Counted from the first letter of the stretch, positions 7,000-16,953 are shown. The stretch: 64,000 nt of DNA from Flavobacterium orientale (GCF_014638005.1 NZ_BMFG01000007.1:1-64000), one strand, 5' to 3'. The notes: generated by a model not told the origin, from the sequence alone. Made by a program: numbers and translations.

Positions 7000-9624
7000 A
7001 TGAAAATATTAAAAATTCAAGCTCTTCGTGGTCCAAATATTTGGAGTGTTCAACGCAAAAAACTCATTCAAATGCGTCTCGATTTAGAAGAGATGGAACA
7101 ATATCCTACCAACAAAATTGACGGTTTCAGAGAACGATTGGAAGCTATGTTTCCAACTATGATAGAACATCGTTGTTCTGAAGGAGTTCGAGGAGGTTTC
7201 TTTATGCGTATAGAGAGAGGCACTTGGATGGGGCATGTTATTGAACATATTGCTTTAGAAATTCAAACTCTAGCGGGTATGGAAACCGGCTTTGGCAGAA
7301 CTCGTGAAACCAAAACCCCCGGAATTTACAATGTAGTTTTTAGTTATACGGAAGAAAATGTAGGGATGTTTGCTGCGGAAAGTTCGGTTAGAATTGCCGA
7401 AGCTTTGATTGCCGGAACCGATTATGATTTGGAAGCCGACATTCAAAAAATGAAAGAAATCAGAGAGCGAGTTCGACTGGGGCCTTCAACCGGAAGTATA
7501 GTTGAAGAAGCTGTTTCGAGAGATATTCCGTGGATTCGATTAGGAACAAATTCCTTAGTTCAGTTGGGTTATGGTGTAAATCAGATGCGATTTCAAGCTA
7601 CAATTACTTGTAAAACGAGTAATATAGCTGTAGATATTGCATGTAATAAAGAAGAAACTAAGCGAATGTTAGAATTGGCTTCCATCCCCGTTGCCAGTGG
7701 TTCGATTTGTGTTGACGAAGAAGATTTAGAACTCACCATTAAAAAAATTGGATATCCCATTGTAATCAAGCCTTTGGACGGTAATCATGGCAAAGGAGCT
7801 TCCATCAATGTTGTTACTTGGGAAGACGCTGTTGAGGGTTTGGCACACGCAAAAAAATTCAGTAGAAGGGTTATAGTTGAAAAATTTATAACCGGTTTTG
7901 ACTTTAGAGTTTTAGTAATTGACAACAAGTTAGTTGCCGCAGCCAAAAGAGTTCCGGCTCATGTTTTAGGTGACGGCAAGCATACCATTCAAGAACTCAT
8001 TGATATAACCAATAAAGATCCGAGACGTGGTTATGGCCATGAAAATGTGTTAACAGAAATTACTGTTGATAGAGATACAACGGATTTATTGGAAAAATTA
8101 GGCTACACCCTTGAAACCATTCCCAACAATGGTGAAACCGTTTATTTAAAATCAACTGCCAATTTAAGTACAGGAGGAACTTCTGTAGATGTCACTGATA
8201 TGATGCACCCTGAAAATATCTTCTTAGCGGAACGTATTTCAAGAGTCATTGGATTGGATGTATGCGGTATAGATATTATGGCAGAAAATTTAACGCAACC
8301 CTTAAAAGAAAATGGTGGTGTCATTTTAGAAGTAAATGCGGCACCCGGTTTCAGAATGCATTTGGCACCATCAGAAGGATTACCAAGGAACGTTGCAGCT
8401 CCGGTAATTGACATGCTTTATCCTCCCGGAAAGCCAAGTCGAATTCCGATTATCGCTGTAACAGGAACAAATGGTAAAACGACCACTACCCGATTGTTAG
8501 CTCATATTGTAAAAAACAATGGTTATAAAGTAGGATTTACTACCTCTGACGGAATTTATATCCAAAACCACATGTTGGAAAAAGGAGATACAACCGGACC
8601 CATAAGTGCTGAATATATTTTAAAAGATCCAACGGTGGAGTTTGCTGTTTTAGAAACTGCCAGAGGAGGCATTCTAAGATCGGGGTTAGGATTTAGCCGC
8701 TGTGATATTGCTATCATAACCAATATTAGAGAAGATCACTTGGGATTGAATGACATAGACACACTTGATGATTTGGCACGTGTAAAAGCCGTTGTTGTTA
8801 GAAGTGTCAAAAAAGACGGTTGGGCCATTTTGAATGCGGAAGATGATCAATGTTTAAAAATAGCCAATGATTTAAGCTGTAATATTGCTTATTTTTCGAT
8901 GGATGAAGAAAATCCGGTTGTAAAAAAACTAAGTAGAGAAGGTAAGATTGTAGCGGTTTATGAAAATGGCTTTATAACCATCAAAAAAGGCGATTGGAAA
9001 ATTAGAATTGAAAAAGTATTACATATTCCGTTGACTTTGGGAGGGAAAGCTAAATTTATGATTCAGAATGTTTTAGCTGCAACATTAGCTAGTTATTTGT
9101 ATGGATTTAAAACGGATGATATCAGTTTGTCGCTTCAAACATTTATTCCGAGTGTGGCTCAAACTCCGGGAAGAATGAACATTTTTGAATTTAAACGATT
9201 CAAAGTAATGATTGACTTTGCTCACAATCCGGCTGGATATTCGGCTATTGAAGATTTGTTGAGTAACATTGAAGCCACCAGAAAAATTGGAATTATTGCC
9301 GGTGTTGGCGACAGAAGAGATGAAGACATAAAAGATTGTGCTGAAATTGCAGCGAGAATGTTTGATCACATTATTATCCGTCAGGAAAAACATTTACGAG
9401 GCCGAACCGAACAAGAGATCATAGATTTGATTTTGGAGGGCATTCAAAAAGCGAACCGACCAGTTACTTATGAAATCATAACTAAAGAAATTGAAGCCAT
9501 CAAACATGCTATCAATATTGCTGATGAAGGCACCTTTATAACGGCTTTAAGTGATGTTGTTACTAATGCAATTGATATTGTTCAAGAATATTTGGACAAA
9601 GAAAATGAAGAGAGTTTGAATTGA
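7000..9624 (+). CDS. cphA: Cyanophycin synthetase
   Basis: Makes cyanophycin by ATP-dependent alternating addition of Asp and Arg, without ribosomes. The 874-residue length and domain order match CphA: an N-terminal domain (about 1-160) with the NIWSVQRKKLIQMRLDLEE region, an ATP-grasp domain (about 215-480) with VIKPLDGNHGKGASINV and EVNAAPGFRMH, and a C-terminal Mur-ligase-like domain with the P-loop TGTNGKTTT (488-496) followed by DFAHNPAGY and GVGDRRDEDI. Both active centres look intact, so this is the full Asp/Arg-type enzyme, not a degenerate copy. The start at 7000 gives the usual MKILKIQALRGPN beginning. The adjacent degradation genes support a nitrogen/carbon storage role. Confidence 0.95.
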   Translation: MKILKIQALRGPNIWSVQRKKLIQMRLDLEEMEQYPTNKIDGFRERLEAMFPTMIEHRCSEGVRGGFFMRIERGTWMGHVIEHIALEIQTLAGMETGFGRTRETKTPGIYNVVFSYTEENVGMFAAESSVRIAEALIAGTDYDLEADIQKMKEIRERVRLGPSTGSIVEEAVSRDIPWIRLGTNSLVQLGYGVNQMRFQATITCKTSNIAVDIACNKEETKRMLELASIPVASGSICVDEEDLELTIKKIGYPIVIKPLDGNHGKGASINVVTWEDAVEGLAHAKKFSRRVIVEKFITGFDFRVLVIDNKLVAAAKRVPAHVLGDGKHTIQELIDITNKDPRRGYGHENVLTEITVDRDTTDLLEKLGYTLETIPNNGETVYLKSTANLSTGGTSVDVTDMMHPENIFLAERISRVIGLDVCGIDIMAENLTQPLKENGGVILEVNAAPGFRMHLAPSEGLPRNVAAPVIDMLYPPGKPSRIPIIAVTGTNGKTTTTRLLAHIVKNNGYKVGFTTSDGIYIQNHMLEKGDTTGPISAEYILKDPTVEFAVLETARGGILRSGLGFSRCDIAIITNIREDHLGLNDIDTLDDLARVKAVVVRSVKKDGWAILNAEDDQCLKIANDLSCNIAYFSMDEENPVVKKLSREGKIVAVYENGFITIKKGDWKIRIEKVLHIPLTLGGKAKFMIQNVLAATLASYLYGFKTDDISLSLQTFIPSVAQTPGRMNIFEFKRFKVMIDFAHNPAGYSAIEDLLSNIEATRKIGIIAGVGDRRDEDIKDCAEIAARMFDHIIIRQEKHLRGRTEQEIIDLILEGIQKANRPVTYEIITKEIEAIKHAINIADEGTFITALSDVVTNAIDIVQEYLDKENEESLN

Positions 9625-9641
9625 TTTTACATTCATTTTTA

Positions 9642-9690
9642 AACTAAAAAATCCAAAATCAATTGAATTATGATTTTGGATTTTTTAGTT
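9642..9690. terminator. Bidirectional terminator after cphA
   Basis: A perfect 20-bp inverted repeat (9642-9661 and 9671-9690) with a 9-nt loop and A- and T-tracts on both sides. It can terminate both cphA and the convergent gene at 9705-10970. Confidence 0.9.
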
Positions 9691-9704
9691 CTTATTAATT
9701 TATT

Positions 9705-10970
9705 TTAGGTTTTCTGTTTCTTTTTCTTAGCCGCAGGAAACAAAACATTATTTAAAATCAAACGATATCCCGGTGAGTTGGGATGTAAATCTAATACCGT
9801 TGGTGCATCCCCTACCAAGTGTTGGTAATCTTCAGGGTCGTGGCCTCCAAAGAAGGTAAACATTCCTTTTCCTTTGGTTCCGTGGATGTATCTTGCTTCG
9901 CCATTGTATTTGTTTTCGCCCATAATCAACACATTAGATTTGATTAAATCGGAATCAAATGAAGTGGTTTGCCCCATAAAGCCTTTCACTAATTGTGTAT
10001 GATTTTGACATAACATAGTTGGAATCGGATCCCACTTTGCGGAATATTCCATCAAAGTGAAATAATCTTTTTCCATTGGAATTTTACGTTTGGTAGTCAT
10101 GTCAATATCTGAAAACTCATAAATAGTTGGTCTTCGTTCCAGAATAAAATCCTTGAATGCAAATGTTTTGGAATAATCAATTTTCGATTGGTAATTGGGT
10201 TCACTTTCATCGCCATCAAACATGGGTTCGCAAATATCTACACCATCGGCAGACAAAGCAATATCAAAGCTATCGGTAGCCGAACACATGGCAAACATAA
10301 AGCCGCCGCCAATCACAAAATCTCTAATTTTTTTTGAAACCGCTAATTTGGCTTCAGAGACTTTAGAAAAACCTAATTTAGTTGCCAAAGTTTCAGCTTC
10401 TTTTTTTTGTTCAATGTACCAGGGTGCATTTCTATAAGCTCCAAAAAATTTACCATATTGACCCGAAAAATCTTCATGATGTAAGTGCAACCAATCATAA
10501 AGTAACAATTGGTCGGAGAGTACTTCTTCATCATAAACAGCTGTAAAAGGAATTTCCGCATAGGTCAAAACTAAAGTAACGGCATCATCCCAAGGCTTTT
10601 TCCCTTTAGGTGTATAAACTGCAACTCTGGGTGCTTTTTCTAAAACAACAGCCTCCATGTTTTGCGATGGACTATTAATTTCTTCAAGAATGGAATTGGT
10701 TTGACTGTCTGATAAAATTTCAAAACTCACCCCTCTTATTTGGCATTCTTTTCTGATTTCTTGGGCATCGGGCAATAAAAAAGAACCCCCTCTATAATTA
10801 AGTAACCAACTCACTTTATAATCTTGTTCTAAAGCCCAAAAAGTTATTCCATAAGCTTTTAAATGATTTTGCTGTGTCGTTTCATCCATTGGCAACAAAA
10901 TAAATGAAGCTTTGGCATTGAATGACAAAATCAGAAAAAGTAGTAGCATATAGTTTTGAATGAAACGCAT
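9705..10970 (-). CDS. Secreted Bacteroidota protein of the so-called 'asparagine synthetase B' group
   Basis: A 421-residue protein with a clear signal peptide (hydrophobic residues 8-20, cleavage near AKA-SFILLP). From memory, orthologues in flavobacteria are labelled 'asparagine synthetase B', but I see neither an N-terminal Cys2 glutaminase nor a PP-loop synthetase motif, so the label looks unsupported. Segments with strong conservation character are LLNYRGGSFLLPD, YDWLHLHHEDFSGQYGKF, GGGFMFAMCSATDSFD and GGHDPEDYQH. The GGGFMFAMCSATD segment looks like a glutamine-amidotransferase-type nucleophile elbow, which is only a suggestion. Its place beside the cyanophycin genes may be accidental. 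Function unknown. Confidence 0.75.
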   Translation of the reverse strand: MRFIQNYMLLLFLILSFNAKASFILLPMDETTQQNHLKAYGITFWALEQDYKVSWLLNYRGGSFLLPDAQEIRKECQIRGVSFEILSDSQTNSILEEINSPSQNMEAVVLEKAPRVAVYTPKGKKPWDDAVTLVLTYAEIPFTAVYDEEVLSDQLLLYDWLHLHHEDFSGQYGKFFGAYRNAPWYIEQKKEAETLATKLGFSKVSEAKLAVSKKIRDFVIGGGFMFAMCSATDSFDIALSADGVDICEPMFDGDESEPNYQSKIDYSKTFAFKDFILERRPTIYEFSDIDMTTKRKIPMEKDYFTLMEYSAKWDPIPTMLCQNHTQLVKGFMGQTTSFDSDLIKSNVLIMGENKYNGEARYIHGTKGKGMFTFFGGHDPEDYQHLVGDAPTVLDLHPNSPGYRLILNNVLFPAAKKKKQKT

Positions 10971-11018
10971 CGCCTTTTTTATTTCAAAGATAACTTTTTT
11001 AATGTGAAGAAAATGATA

Positions 11019-11041
11019 AAAAAAATCCGCTTTCGCGGATT
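11019..11041 (-). terminator. Terminator after dnaB
   Basis: On the minus strand a 7-bp stem AATCCGC/GCGGATT (11041-11035 with 11030-11024) around the tetraloop GAAA, followed by a run of T. It lies just after the dnaB stop. Confidence 0.8.
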
Positions 11042-11046
11042 AACTC

Positions 11047-12591
11047 TTAAAATGGCACTTCACTATCATCGTCATCATTGTTGAGATTGCTTCCAAAAGC
11101 CTCATTGGCACTTGGTAAGTTTTTCGTGATGAATGGAGCGTCATCTAAATTCATTTTTGAAGGCAAGTCATTATAACCTGACGTAAAATCATCTAAATTG
11201 TCAAATTTTCCTAGGTTTCCGATGAACTTTAATCGTATATTTTCCAAACTTCCGTTTCTGTGTTTAGCGATAATAAATTCTGCTTGTCCTTCTGTTGGCG
11301 ATTGTTCATCGTCATCCCATTCGTCAATTTTATAATATTCCGGACGGTAAATAAACGAAACGATATCGGCATCTTGCTCAATTGCACCCGATTCACGTAA
11401 GTCAGACAAAAGAGGTCTTTTGCTAGAGCCACGAGTTTCTACGGCACGTGATAACTGAGACAATGCGATAACCGGAACATTTAATTCTTTAGCAAGAGCT
11501 TTTAAATTTCGGGAAATGGTTGAAATTTCCTGTTCTCTGTTTCCGCCACCTTTTCCGCCGCCGCCGGCTGTCATTAATTGGAGATAATCGACAATAATCA
11601 ATTTGATTCCGTGTTGTGAAGACAAACGTCTGGCTTTTGCACGAAGGTCAAAAATCGATAGGGATGGTGTATCATCAATATATAGAGGTGCTTTTTCAAG
11701 GTTTTTAACCTTTACACTTAATTGCTCCCATTCGTGTTTTTCTAATTTTCCGGTTCGTAATTTTTCAGAAGACAATCCGGTTTCAGAAGAAATCAAACGT
11801 GTAATTAACTGAACAGAAGACATCTCCAGCGAAAAAACAGCTACCGGTTGATTGAAGTCAATAGCCATATTTCTGGCCATGGAAAGTACGAATGCGGTTT
11901 TTCCCATACCCGGCCTAGCCGCAATAATAATCAAATCACTAGGTTGCCAACCTGAGGTCACTTTATCCAGCTTTTCAAAACCGGTTGCAACACCGCTTAA
12001 ACCATCTTTATTTGCAATTTCTTCAATTCTTTTTTTAGCTTGAATGACCAAACTTTGAGCAGTCTCTGAACTTCTTTTAATATTTCCTTGCGTTACTTCA
12101 TAAAGTTTTGACTCAGCTTTATCTAATAAATCAAAAACATCGGTAGTTTCATCATAAGATTCTTCAATAATTTCAGAAGAGATTTTAATCAAACTACGTT
12201 GAATGTATTTTTGAAGAATGATTCGTGAGTGAAATTCAATGTGAGCCGAAGATGCAATTTTTTGAGTAAGTTGAATCAAATAAAAATCGCCCCCTACTAA
12301 ATCTAACTTTGCATTCTTTTTTAATTGAGAAGAAACGGTTAATAAGTCAATTGGTTGTGTGTCGGTGAACAGTTGAACAATAGCTTCAAAAATATATTTA
12401 TGAGCTTCTTTATAAAAAGCATCGGGTTGTAAAATATCAATTACCTCATCTACGCCTTTTTTGTCAATCATCATTGCTCCCAACACCGCTTCTTCAAGGT
12501 CTAAAGCCTGTGGAGGTAACTTCCCTTTTTCAAGATGTATAATCGTAGTTTTATCTACTTTTATCGGGTTAATATTTCTTAAATTTTCCAT
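11047..12591 (-). CDS. dnaB: Replicative DNA helicase DnaB
   Basis: Hexameric 5'-3' helicase that unwinds DNA at the replication fork. The 514-residue protein has the N-terminal helical domain (PPQALDLEEAVLGAMM at about 26-41), a linker, and the RecA-like C-terminal domain with Walker A AARPGMGKTAF (224-234), Walker B IIVDYLQLM, and the arginine-finger region RESGAIEQDADI. A glycine-rich insert (TAGGGGKGGGNREQE) follows Walker B. An acidic C-terminal tail (NNDDDDSEVPF) is present. No intein is inserted. It is transcribed alone and ends at a hairpin terminator. Confidence 0.97.
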   Translation of the reverse strand: MENLRNINPIKVDKTTIIHLEKGKLPPQALDLEEAVLGAMMIDKKGVDEVIDILQPDAFYKEAHKYIFEAIVQLFTDTQPIDLLTVSSQLKKNAKLDLVGGDFYLIQLTQKIASSAHIEFHSRIILQKYIQRSLIKISSEIIEESYDETTDVFDLLDKAESKLYEVTQGNIKRSSETAQSLVIQAKKRIEEIANKDGLSGVATGFEKLDKVTSGWQPSDLIIIAARPGMGKTAFVLSMARNMAIDFNQPVAVFSLEMSSVQLITRLISSETGLSSEKLRTGKLEKHEWEQLSVKVKNLEKAPLYIDDTPSLSIFDLRAKARRLSSQHGIKLIIVDYLQLMTAGGGGKGGGNREQEISTISRNLKALAKELNVPVIALSQLSRAVETRGSSKRPLLSDLRESGAIEQDADIVSFIYRPEYYKIDEWDDDEQSPTEGQAEFIIAKHRNGSLENIRLKFIGNLGKFDNLDDFTSGYNDLPSKMNLDDAPFITKNLPSANEAFGSNLNNDDDDSEVPF

Positions 12592-12680
12592 GAGGCTAAA
12601 GTAACCAAAAATTAAAATTAAACGTGTTCGAGTTGTTAGTAAACATTTGTTGAAAAGTAAATAAAAATGTTAATAACCGA

Positions 12681-12711
12681 AAAAAAATCCGAAGTTTCAA
12701 GGCTTCGGATT
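12681..12711 (-). terminator. Terminator after accA
   Basis: Minus-strand stem AATCCGAAG/CTTCGGATT (12711-12703 with 12694-12686) with an 8-nt loop and a following T-run. It ends the accA transcript. Confidence 0.85.
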
Positions 12712-12731
12712 AAAAGGTAAGTATGTAGGAT

Positions 12732-13685
12732 TTATTCTTTGTATTCTCCCATTTTACTGTATTTATCCATTCTTTGGCTTACTAACTCCTCTGTTGATAA
12801 ATCTTTTAATTCGTTATATCCTTTTATAATATATTGTTCTACGGTTTTAAAGGTAGTTTCTCTATCATAATGAGCTCCCCCTAATGGTTCCGGAATAATT
12901 TCATCAATTAACTTTTGTTTTTTCATATCATAGGAAGTCAATTTCAAAGCTTCAGCAGCAATTTCTTTGTATTCCCAACTTCTCCATAAAATCGAAGAAC
13001 ATGATTCCGGTGAAATTACAGAATACCAAGTGTTTTCCAACATATAAACTCTGTCTCCAACACCAATTCCGAGTGCTCCACCCGATGCACCTTCACCAAC
13101 AATTACGGTAATAATTGGTGTTTTTAAACGTAACATTTCAAAAATATTTCTGGCGATTGCTTCCCCTTGACCTCTTTCTTCAGCTTCAAGACCCGGATAA
13201 GCTCCCGGCGTATCTACTAACGTCACAACAGGAATTCCGAACTTTTCTGCCATTTTCATTAATCGAAGGGCTTTTCTGTAACCTTCAGGATTTGCCATTC
13301 CAAAATTTCGGAACTGACGGGTTTTGGTATTAAAACCTTTTTGTTGCCCCACAATCATGAACGATTGGCCTCCAATTTTTCCTAAACCGCCGATCATGGC
13401 TTTGTCATCTTTAAAATTTCTATCACCAAAAAGCTCTAAAAAAGTTCCGCCACAAAGAGCACGAACATGATCCATTGTATAAGGTCTGCTTGGATGTCTC
13501 GATAACTGCACGCGTTGCCAAGCTGATAAATTCTTATATATTTTCTTTTTGGTTTCTTCTAATTTCTTTTCAATTTGTTTGCAAGTAGCCGTTACATCCA
13601 CATTGGATTCTTCTCCAATAATTTGGCATTTGTCCAATTGATCTTCCAGCTCTTTAATGGGAAGTTCAAAATCTAAATATTCCAT
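12732..13685 (-). CDS. accA: Acetyl-CoA carboxylase carboxyltransferase subunit alpha
   Basis: The 317-residue alpha subunit of the AccA2D2 carboxyltransferase, which transfers CO2 from biotin to acetyl-CoA in the first step of fatty acid synthesis. Visible marks are the N-terminal helical part ([13 protein letters not shown]), [28 protein letters not shown], the crotonase-fold core [25 protein letters not shown] and the oxyanion-hole region [22 protein letters not shown]. Length and order are standard. accD and biotin genes are not nearby, as is common in Bacteroidota. Confidence 0.97.
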   Translation of the reverse strand: MEYLDFELPIKELEDQLDKCQIIGEESNVDVTATCKQIEKKLEETKKKIYKNLSAWQRVQLSRHPSRPYTMDHVRALCGGTFLELFGDRNFKDDKAMIGGLGKIGGQSFMIVGQQKGFNTKTRQFRNFGMANPEGYRKALRLMKMAEKFGIPVVTLVDTPGAYPGLEAEERGQGEAIARNIFEMLRLKTPIITVIVGEGASGGALGIGVGDRVYMLENTWYSVISPESCSSILWRSWEYKEIAAEALKLTSYDMKKQKLIDEIIPEPLGGAHYDRETTFKTVEQYIIKGYNELKDLSTEELVSQRMDKYSKMGEYKE

Positions 13686-13810
13686 AGGTCAAATGAGTTT
13701 AGTTTAGTTTGAATAGCAAAGATAGAATTTTAAATTGTTATGAAAAGTAAATTTTAATGTTATCCATCACTTTTTAATGTAAAATTAAATTTAAGCAAGA
13801 CGTATTGTTT

Positions 13811-14719
13811 TTACTGCAAATTTACTTTTTTAGCTATGGCTTTGCGTTTCAGATAATATTTAACAATTCCGTTTAAAATAACGGTAACCACAATAATAAC
13901 AGCACCTAAATAGAAGCCGGAACTCATTTGTTCTTTTTCTTTAAAAATTAAAAGAGCCAAAATTATTCCGTAAACCGGTTCCAAATTTATGGTTAGCATT
14001 ACCGTATAAGGACTTAAAAATTTCATCACTTTTACAGATGCTATAAAGGCGTATGCGGTGCAGATTGAACTAAGTATAATCAAGTATATCCAATCGGATG
14101 ATTGGAGTGTAAAAAATTCAGCCGAGAAACTATTCGTTAAGAGCAGGTAGATAGAAAAACACAAAACACCACCTGACAACTCATAAAATGAAATCACGGT
14201 TGGGTCGTATTTTTGAGCCAATTTTCCGTTTAAAACAGAAAATAAAGCGGATAAAAATGCTGATGTTAATGCCAGAACAATACCTAAATAATAATCGCCT
14301 TCAAAATTAAAAATGATATAAAGTCCGAATACAACCACCAATCCAAAAAGAACTTCATACCAAACGATACGACGTTTGTAAAAAATAGGTTCCAGAAAAG
14401 AGGTAAAAAAAGCTCCGGTTGAAAGACAAGCTAGCGTAACCGAAACATTTGAAACTTTAATTGCTTTAAAAAACGTCAACCAATGCATGGCAATCACCAA
14501 CCCTAAGAAGAGAAAAAGCAGTAATAATTTTTTTGAAATAAAGAGTGATTGTCTTTTGAAAAGAAAATAAATAGCAATAAATCCAACTGCCATAATCATT
14601 CGAAACCAAACCAAAGGCAAGGCATCTAAAGAAATTAATTCGCCCAAAATGGCGGTAAAACCCCAAATAAAAACTATTAAATGGAGGTGTAAATAACTTT
14701 TACTATTATCGTTTAGCAT
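13811..14719 (-). CDS. EamA/DMT-family transporter
   Basis: A 302-residue inner-membrane protein with ten hydrophobic segments arranged as two EamA repeats (about 7-135 and 148-290), typical of drug/metabolite transporter superfamily members. The segment LVWFRMIMAVGFIAIYFLF in the first repeat and LEPVYGIILALLIFKE in the second are characteristic. The substrate cannot be told from sequence. Its start overlaps the end of the LptG-like permease gene by 14 bp, so the two are co-transcribed. Confidence 0.88.
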   Translation of the reverse strand: MLNDNSKSYLHLHLIVFIWGFTAILGELISLDALPLVWFRMIMAVGFIAIYFLFKRQSLFISKKLLLLFLFLGLVIAMHWLTFFKAIKVSNVSVTLACLSTGAFFTSFLEPIFYKRRIVWYEVLFGLVVVFGLYIIFNFEGDYYLGIVLALTSAFLSALFSVLNGKLAQKYDPTVISFYELSGGVLCFSIYLLLTNSFSAEFFTLQSSDWIYLIILSSICTAYAFIASVKVMKFLSPYTVMLTINLEPVYGIILALLIFKEKEQMSSGFYLGAVIIVVTVILNGIVKYYLKRKAIAKKVNLQ

Positions 14720-15782
14720 TTCGAAGCAAAATGAAGGCTAATATACCAAAAACAATATTAGGAAGCCAAACCGCAACCAAAGGAGGCACACTTGATTTTT
14801 CTGCTAATGTTCCGAATATTTTATCAAAGAAAACAAACGTAAAAGCGATTACAATTCCGATGGCAAGGTTTACTCCCATTCCTCCCCTACGTTTTTTTGA
14901 AGAAACAGCGACAGCAATTAAAGTAAGAATAAATGCCGTTACCGGTAAACTATACTTTTTGTACAAAACAACCAAATATGTATTTATATTGGCATTTCCT
15001 CTATCTCTTTCTTTTTTTATAAAACGGTTTAATTCGGGTAAAGTGAGCGTTTCAGCTATGTAGATAACCGGTGTTAAATCTTCCAAATCAAACGAAAAAA
15101 CGGTGTCTTTTTTCACTTCGCTTTCCAAGATATCTTCCAACTCACCAACTGTTCGTTTTTGATAATTGAACATGGTATAGGTGCTATCATTATCATTAAA
15201 TTTTAATCGCCCTGCCGTGATTTTATATTTTAATTTTTCACCCTCAAATTTTTCCAATGAAAAATTGTACGCAATTTTAGAAACAGTATTAAAATTACTT
15301 ACATAAATGAATTCATCATCGCTGATTTGTCTGAAAACATTTGAATTTTGGCGTACTTCAACATTGTTTTTAAGATAGGTATATCTAAAATCATTAAAAC
15401 CTTTACTGGCTTTTGGCACAAGAAAAAAGCCCATAATTAATGCAAAAATTGAGACCAAAGTTGCTCCAATTAAATAAGGTCTCAAAAAACGAGTATAGGA
15501 AATTCCGGAACTTAAAATCGCAATAATTTCGGTATTGTTGGCCAACTTTGATGTAAACCAAATTACAGAAAGAAACAAAAATATGGGAAATAATAAATTG
15601 GCAAAATAAACCGTAAAATCCAAATAATAAATAGCTACCGCTTTAAACGGCACATCACTTTCTAAGATTTTATTGATTTTTTCGGCAACATCAATTACGA
15701 TCCCGATAGGGATAAAAAGTAACAGCATTACCACAAAAGTAGCGATGTATCGTTTTAAAATGTATTTATCAATTATTTTCAT
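14706..15782 (-). CDS. LptF/LptG-family permease (YjgP/YjgQ)
   Basis: A 358-residue inner-membrane component of the LptB2FG exporter that extracts lipopolysaccharide towards the outer membrane. It begins MKIIDKYILKRYIATF, the typical family N-terminus. It has three N-terminal membrane helices (about 11-35, 50-80, 97-120), a periplasmic beta-jellyroll domain (about 130-265), and three C-terminal helices. It lies between tgt upstream and an EamA transporter that overlaps its 3' end, which is a common Flavobacteria order. Whether it plays the LptF or LptG role cannot be decided here. Confidence 0.9.
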   Translation of the reverse strand: MKIIDKYILKRYIATFVVMLLLFIPIGIVIDVAEKINKILESDVPFKAVAIYYLDFTVYFANLLFPIFLFLSVIWFTSKLANNTEIIAILSSGISYTRFLRPYLIGATLVSIFALIMGFFLVPKASKGFNDFRYTYLKNNVEVRQNSNVFRQISDDEFIYVSNFNTVSKIAYNFSLEKFEGEKLKYKITAGRLKFNDNDSTYTMFNYQKRTVGELEDILESEVKKDTVFSFDLEDLTPVIYIAETLTLPELNRFIKKERDRGNANINTYLVVLYKKYSLPVTAFILTLIAVAVSSKKRRGGMGVNLAIGIVIAFTFVFFDKIFGTLAEKSSVPPLVAVWLPNIVFGILAFILLRNAKR

Positions 15783-15822
15783 TTAGAAAATCGGATTATT
15801 CGATTGTCGTATTTTTGAATTA

Positions 15823-16953
15823 TTAAAGTCGTTGACTCATTTGTTTCACCATTTGTTCTTTCCAAACTCTAAAATCACCGGCAATAATGTGTTTTCTTGC
15901 TTCGCGAACCAACCACATATAAAATCCTAAATTGTGAATGGTGGCAATTTGTTTCCCCAGGTACTCATTAGCGGCAAATAAATGTCTCAAATAAGCCTTT
16001 GTGTATTCGGTATCTACAAAAGTAATTCCCATTTCATCTATGGGTGAAAAATCATTTTCCCACTTTTTATTTTTAATATTTATAGAACCGTTTGCTGTGA
16101 ACAACATTCCATTTCTCGCATTTCTTGTAGGCATTACACAGTCAAACATATCAATCCCTAACGCAATATTTTCTAATATATTAATAGGAGTTCCGACTCC
16201 CATCAGATAACGGGGTTTGCTTTGAGGCAAAATAGCCGTTACTACTTCTGTCATGGCGTACATTTCTTCGGCAGGTTCACCAACAGACAGACCGCCAATG
16301 GCATTACCAACCGCATCTGCATTAGCAATATATTCTGCTGATTGTTGTCTTAAATCTTTATACGTACTTCCCTGAACAATTGGGAAAAAAGCTTGTTCAT
16401 AACCGTATTTGAAAGGTAACTTTTCCAAATGATTGATACATCTGTCTAACCAACGATGTGTCATGTGCATGGAACGTCTGGCATAATTGTAATCGCATGG
16501 ATAAGGTGTACATTCGTCAAAAGCCATGATAATATCAGCACCAATAGTTCGTTGAATTTCCATGACATTTTCCGGTGAAAAAAAATGATAGGAACCGTCA
16601 ATATGGCTTTTAAACTTTACCCCTTCTTCTTTAATTTTTCGGTTGGATGAAAGGGAATACACTTGATATCCGCCACTATCGGTAAGAATATTTCGGTCCC
16701 AATTCATAAATTTGTGCAATCCACCGGCTTGTTCTAAAATGGAAGTTTGCGGTCGTAAATACAAATGATAGGTATTCCCTAAAATAATATCCGGATTGAT
16801 GTCTTGTTTTAATTCTCGTTGATGTACTCCTTTAACTGAAGCTACGGTTCCGACAGGCATAAAAATTGGTGTTTCAATCACACCATGATCTGTAGTAATA
16901 GAACCCGCACGTGCTTTTGAATTTGGGTCTGTTGTGAGTAAATCAAATTTCAT
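15823..16953 (-). CDS. tgt: tRNA-guanine transglycosylase
   Basis: Exchanges guanine 34 for preQ1 in GUN-anticodon tRNAs during queuosine synthesis. The 376-residue TIM barrel has the acid/base aspartate in TDSGGYQV (Asp92), the substrate site AFDECTPY (Asp146), GGLSVGE, and the nucleophile in MFDCVMPTRNARNG (Asp271). The structural zinc site is odd: the usual CxCxxC segment is replaced by GITFVDTEY (about 309-317), while the histidine (His340) remains. Catalytic residues are intact, so activity is likely without that zinc site; the change appears to be a group trait, not decay. It is upstream of the LptG-type gene by about 40 bp. Confidence 0.95.
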   Translation of the reverse strand: MKFDLLTTDPNSKARAGSITTDHGVIETPIFMPVGTVASVKGVHQRELKQDINPDIILGNTYHLYLRPQTSILEQAGGLHKFMNWDRNILTDSGGYQVYSLSSNRKIKEEGVKFKSHIDGSYHFFSPENVMEIQRTIGADIIMAFDECTPYPCDYNYARRSMHMTHRWLDRCINHLEKLPFKYGYEQAFFPIVQGSTYKDLRQQSAEYIANADAVGNAIGGLSVGEPAEEMYAMTEVVTAILPQSKPRYLMGVGTPINILENIALGIDMFDCVMPTRNARNGMLFTANGSINIKNKKWENDFSPIDEMGITFVDTEYTKAYLRHLFAANEYLGKQIATIHNLGFYMWLVREARKHIIAGDFRVWKEQMVKQMSQRL

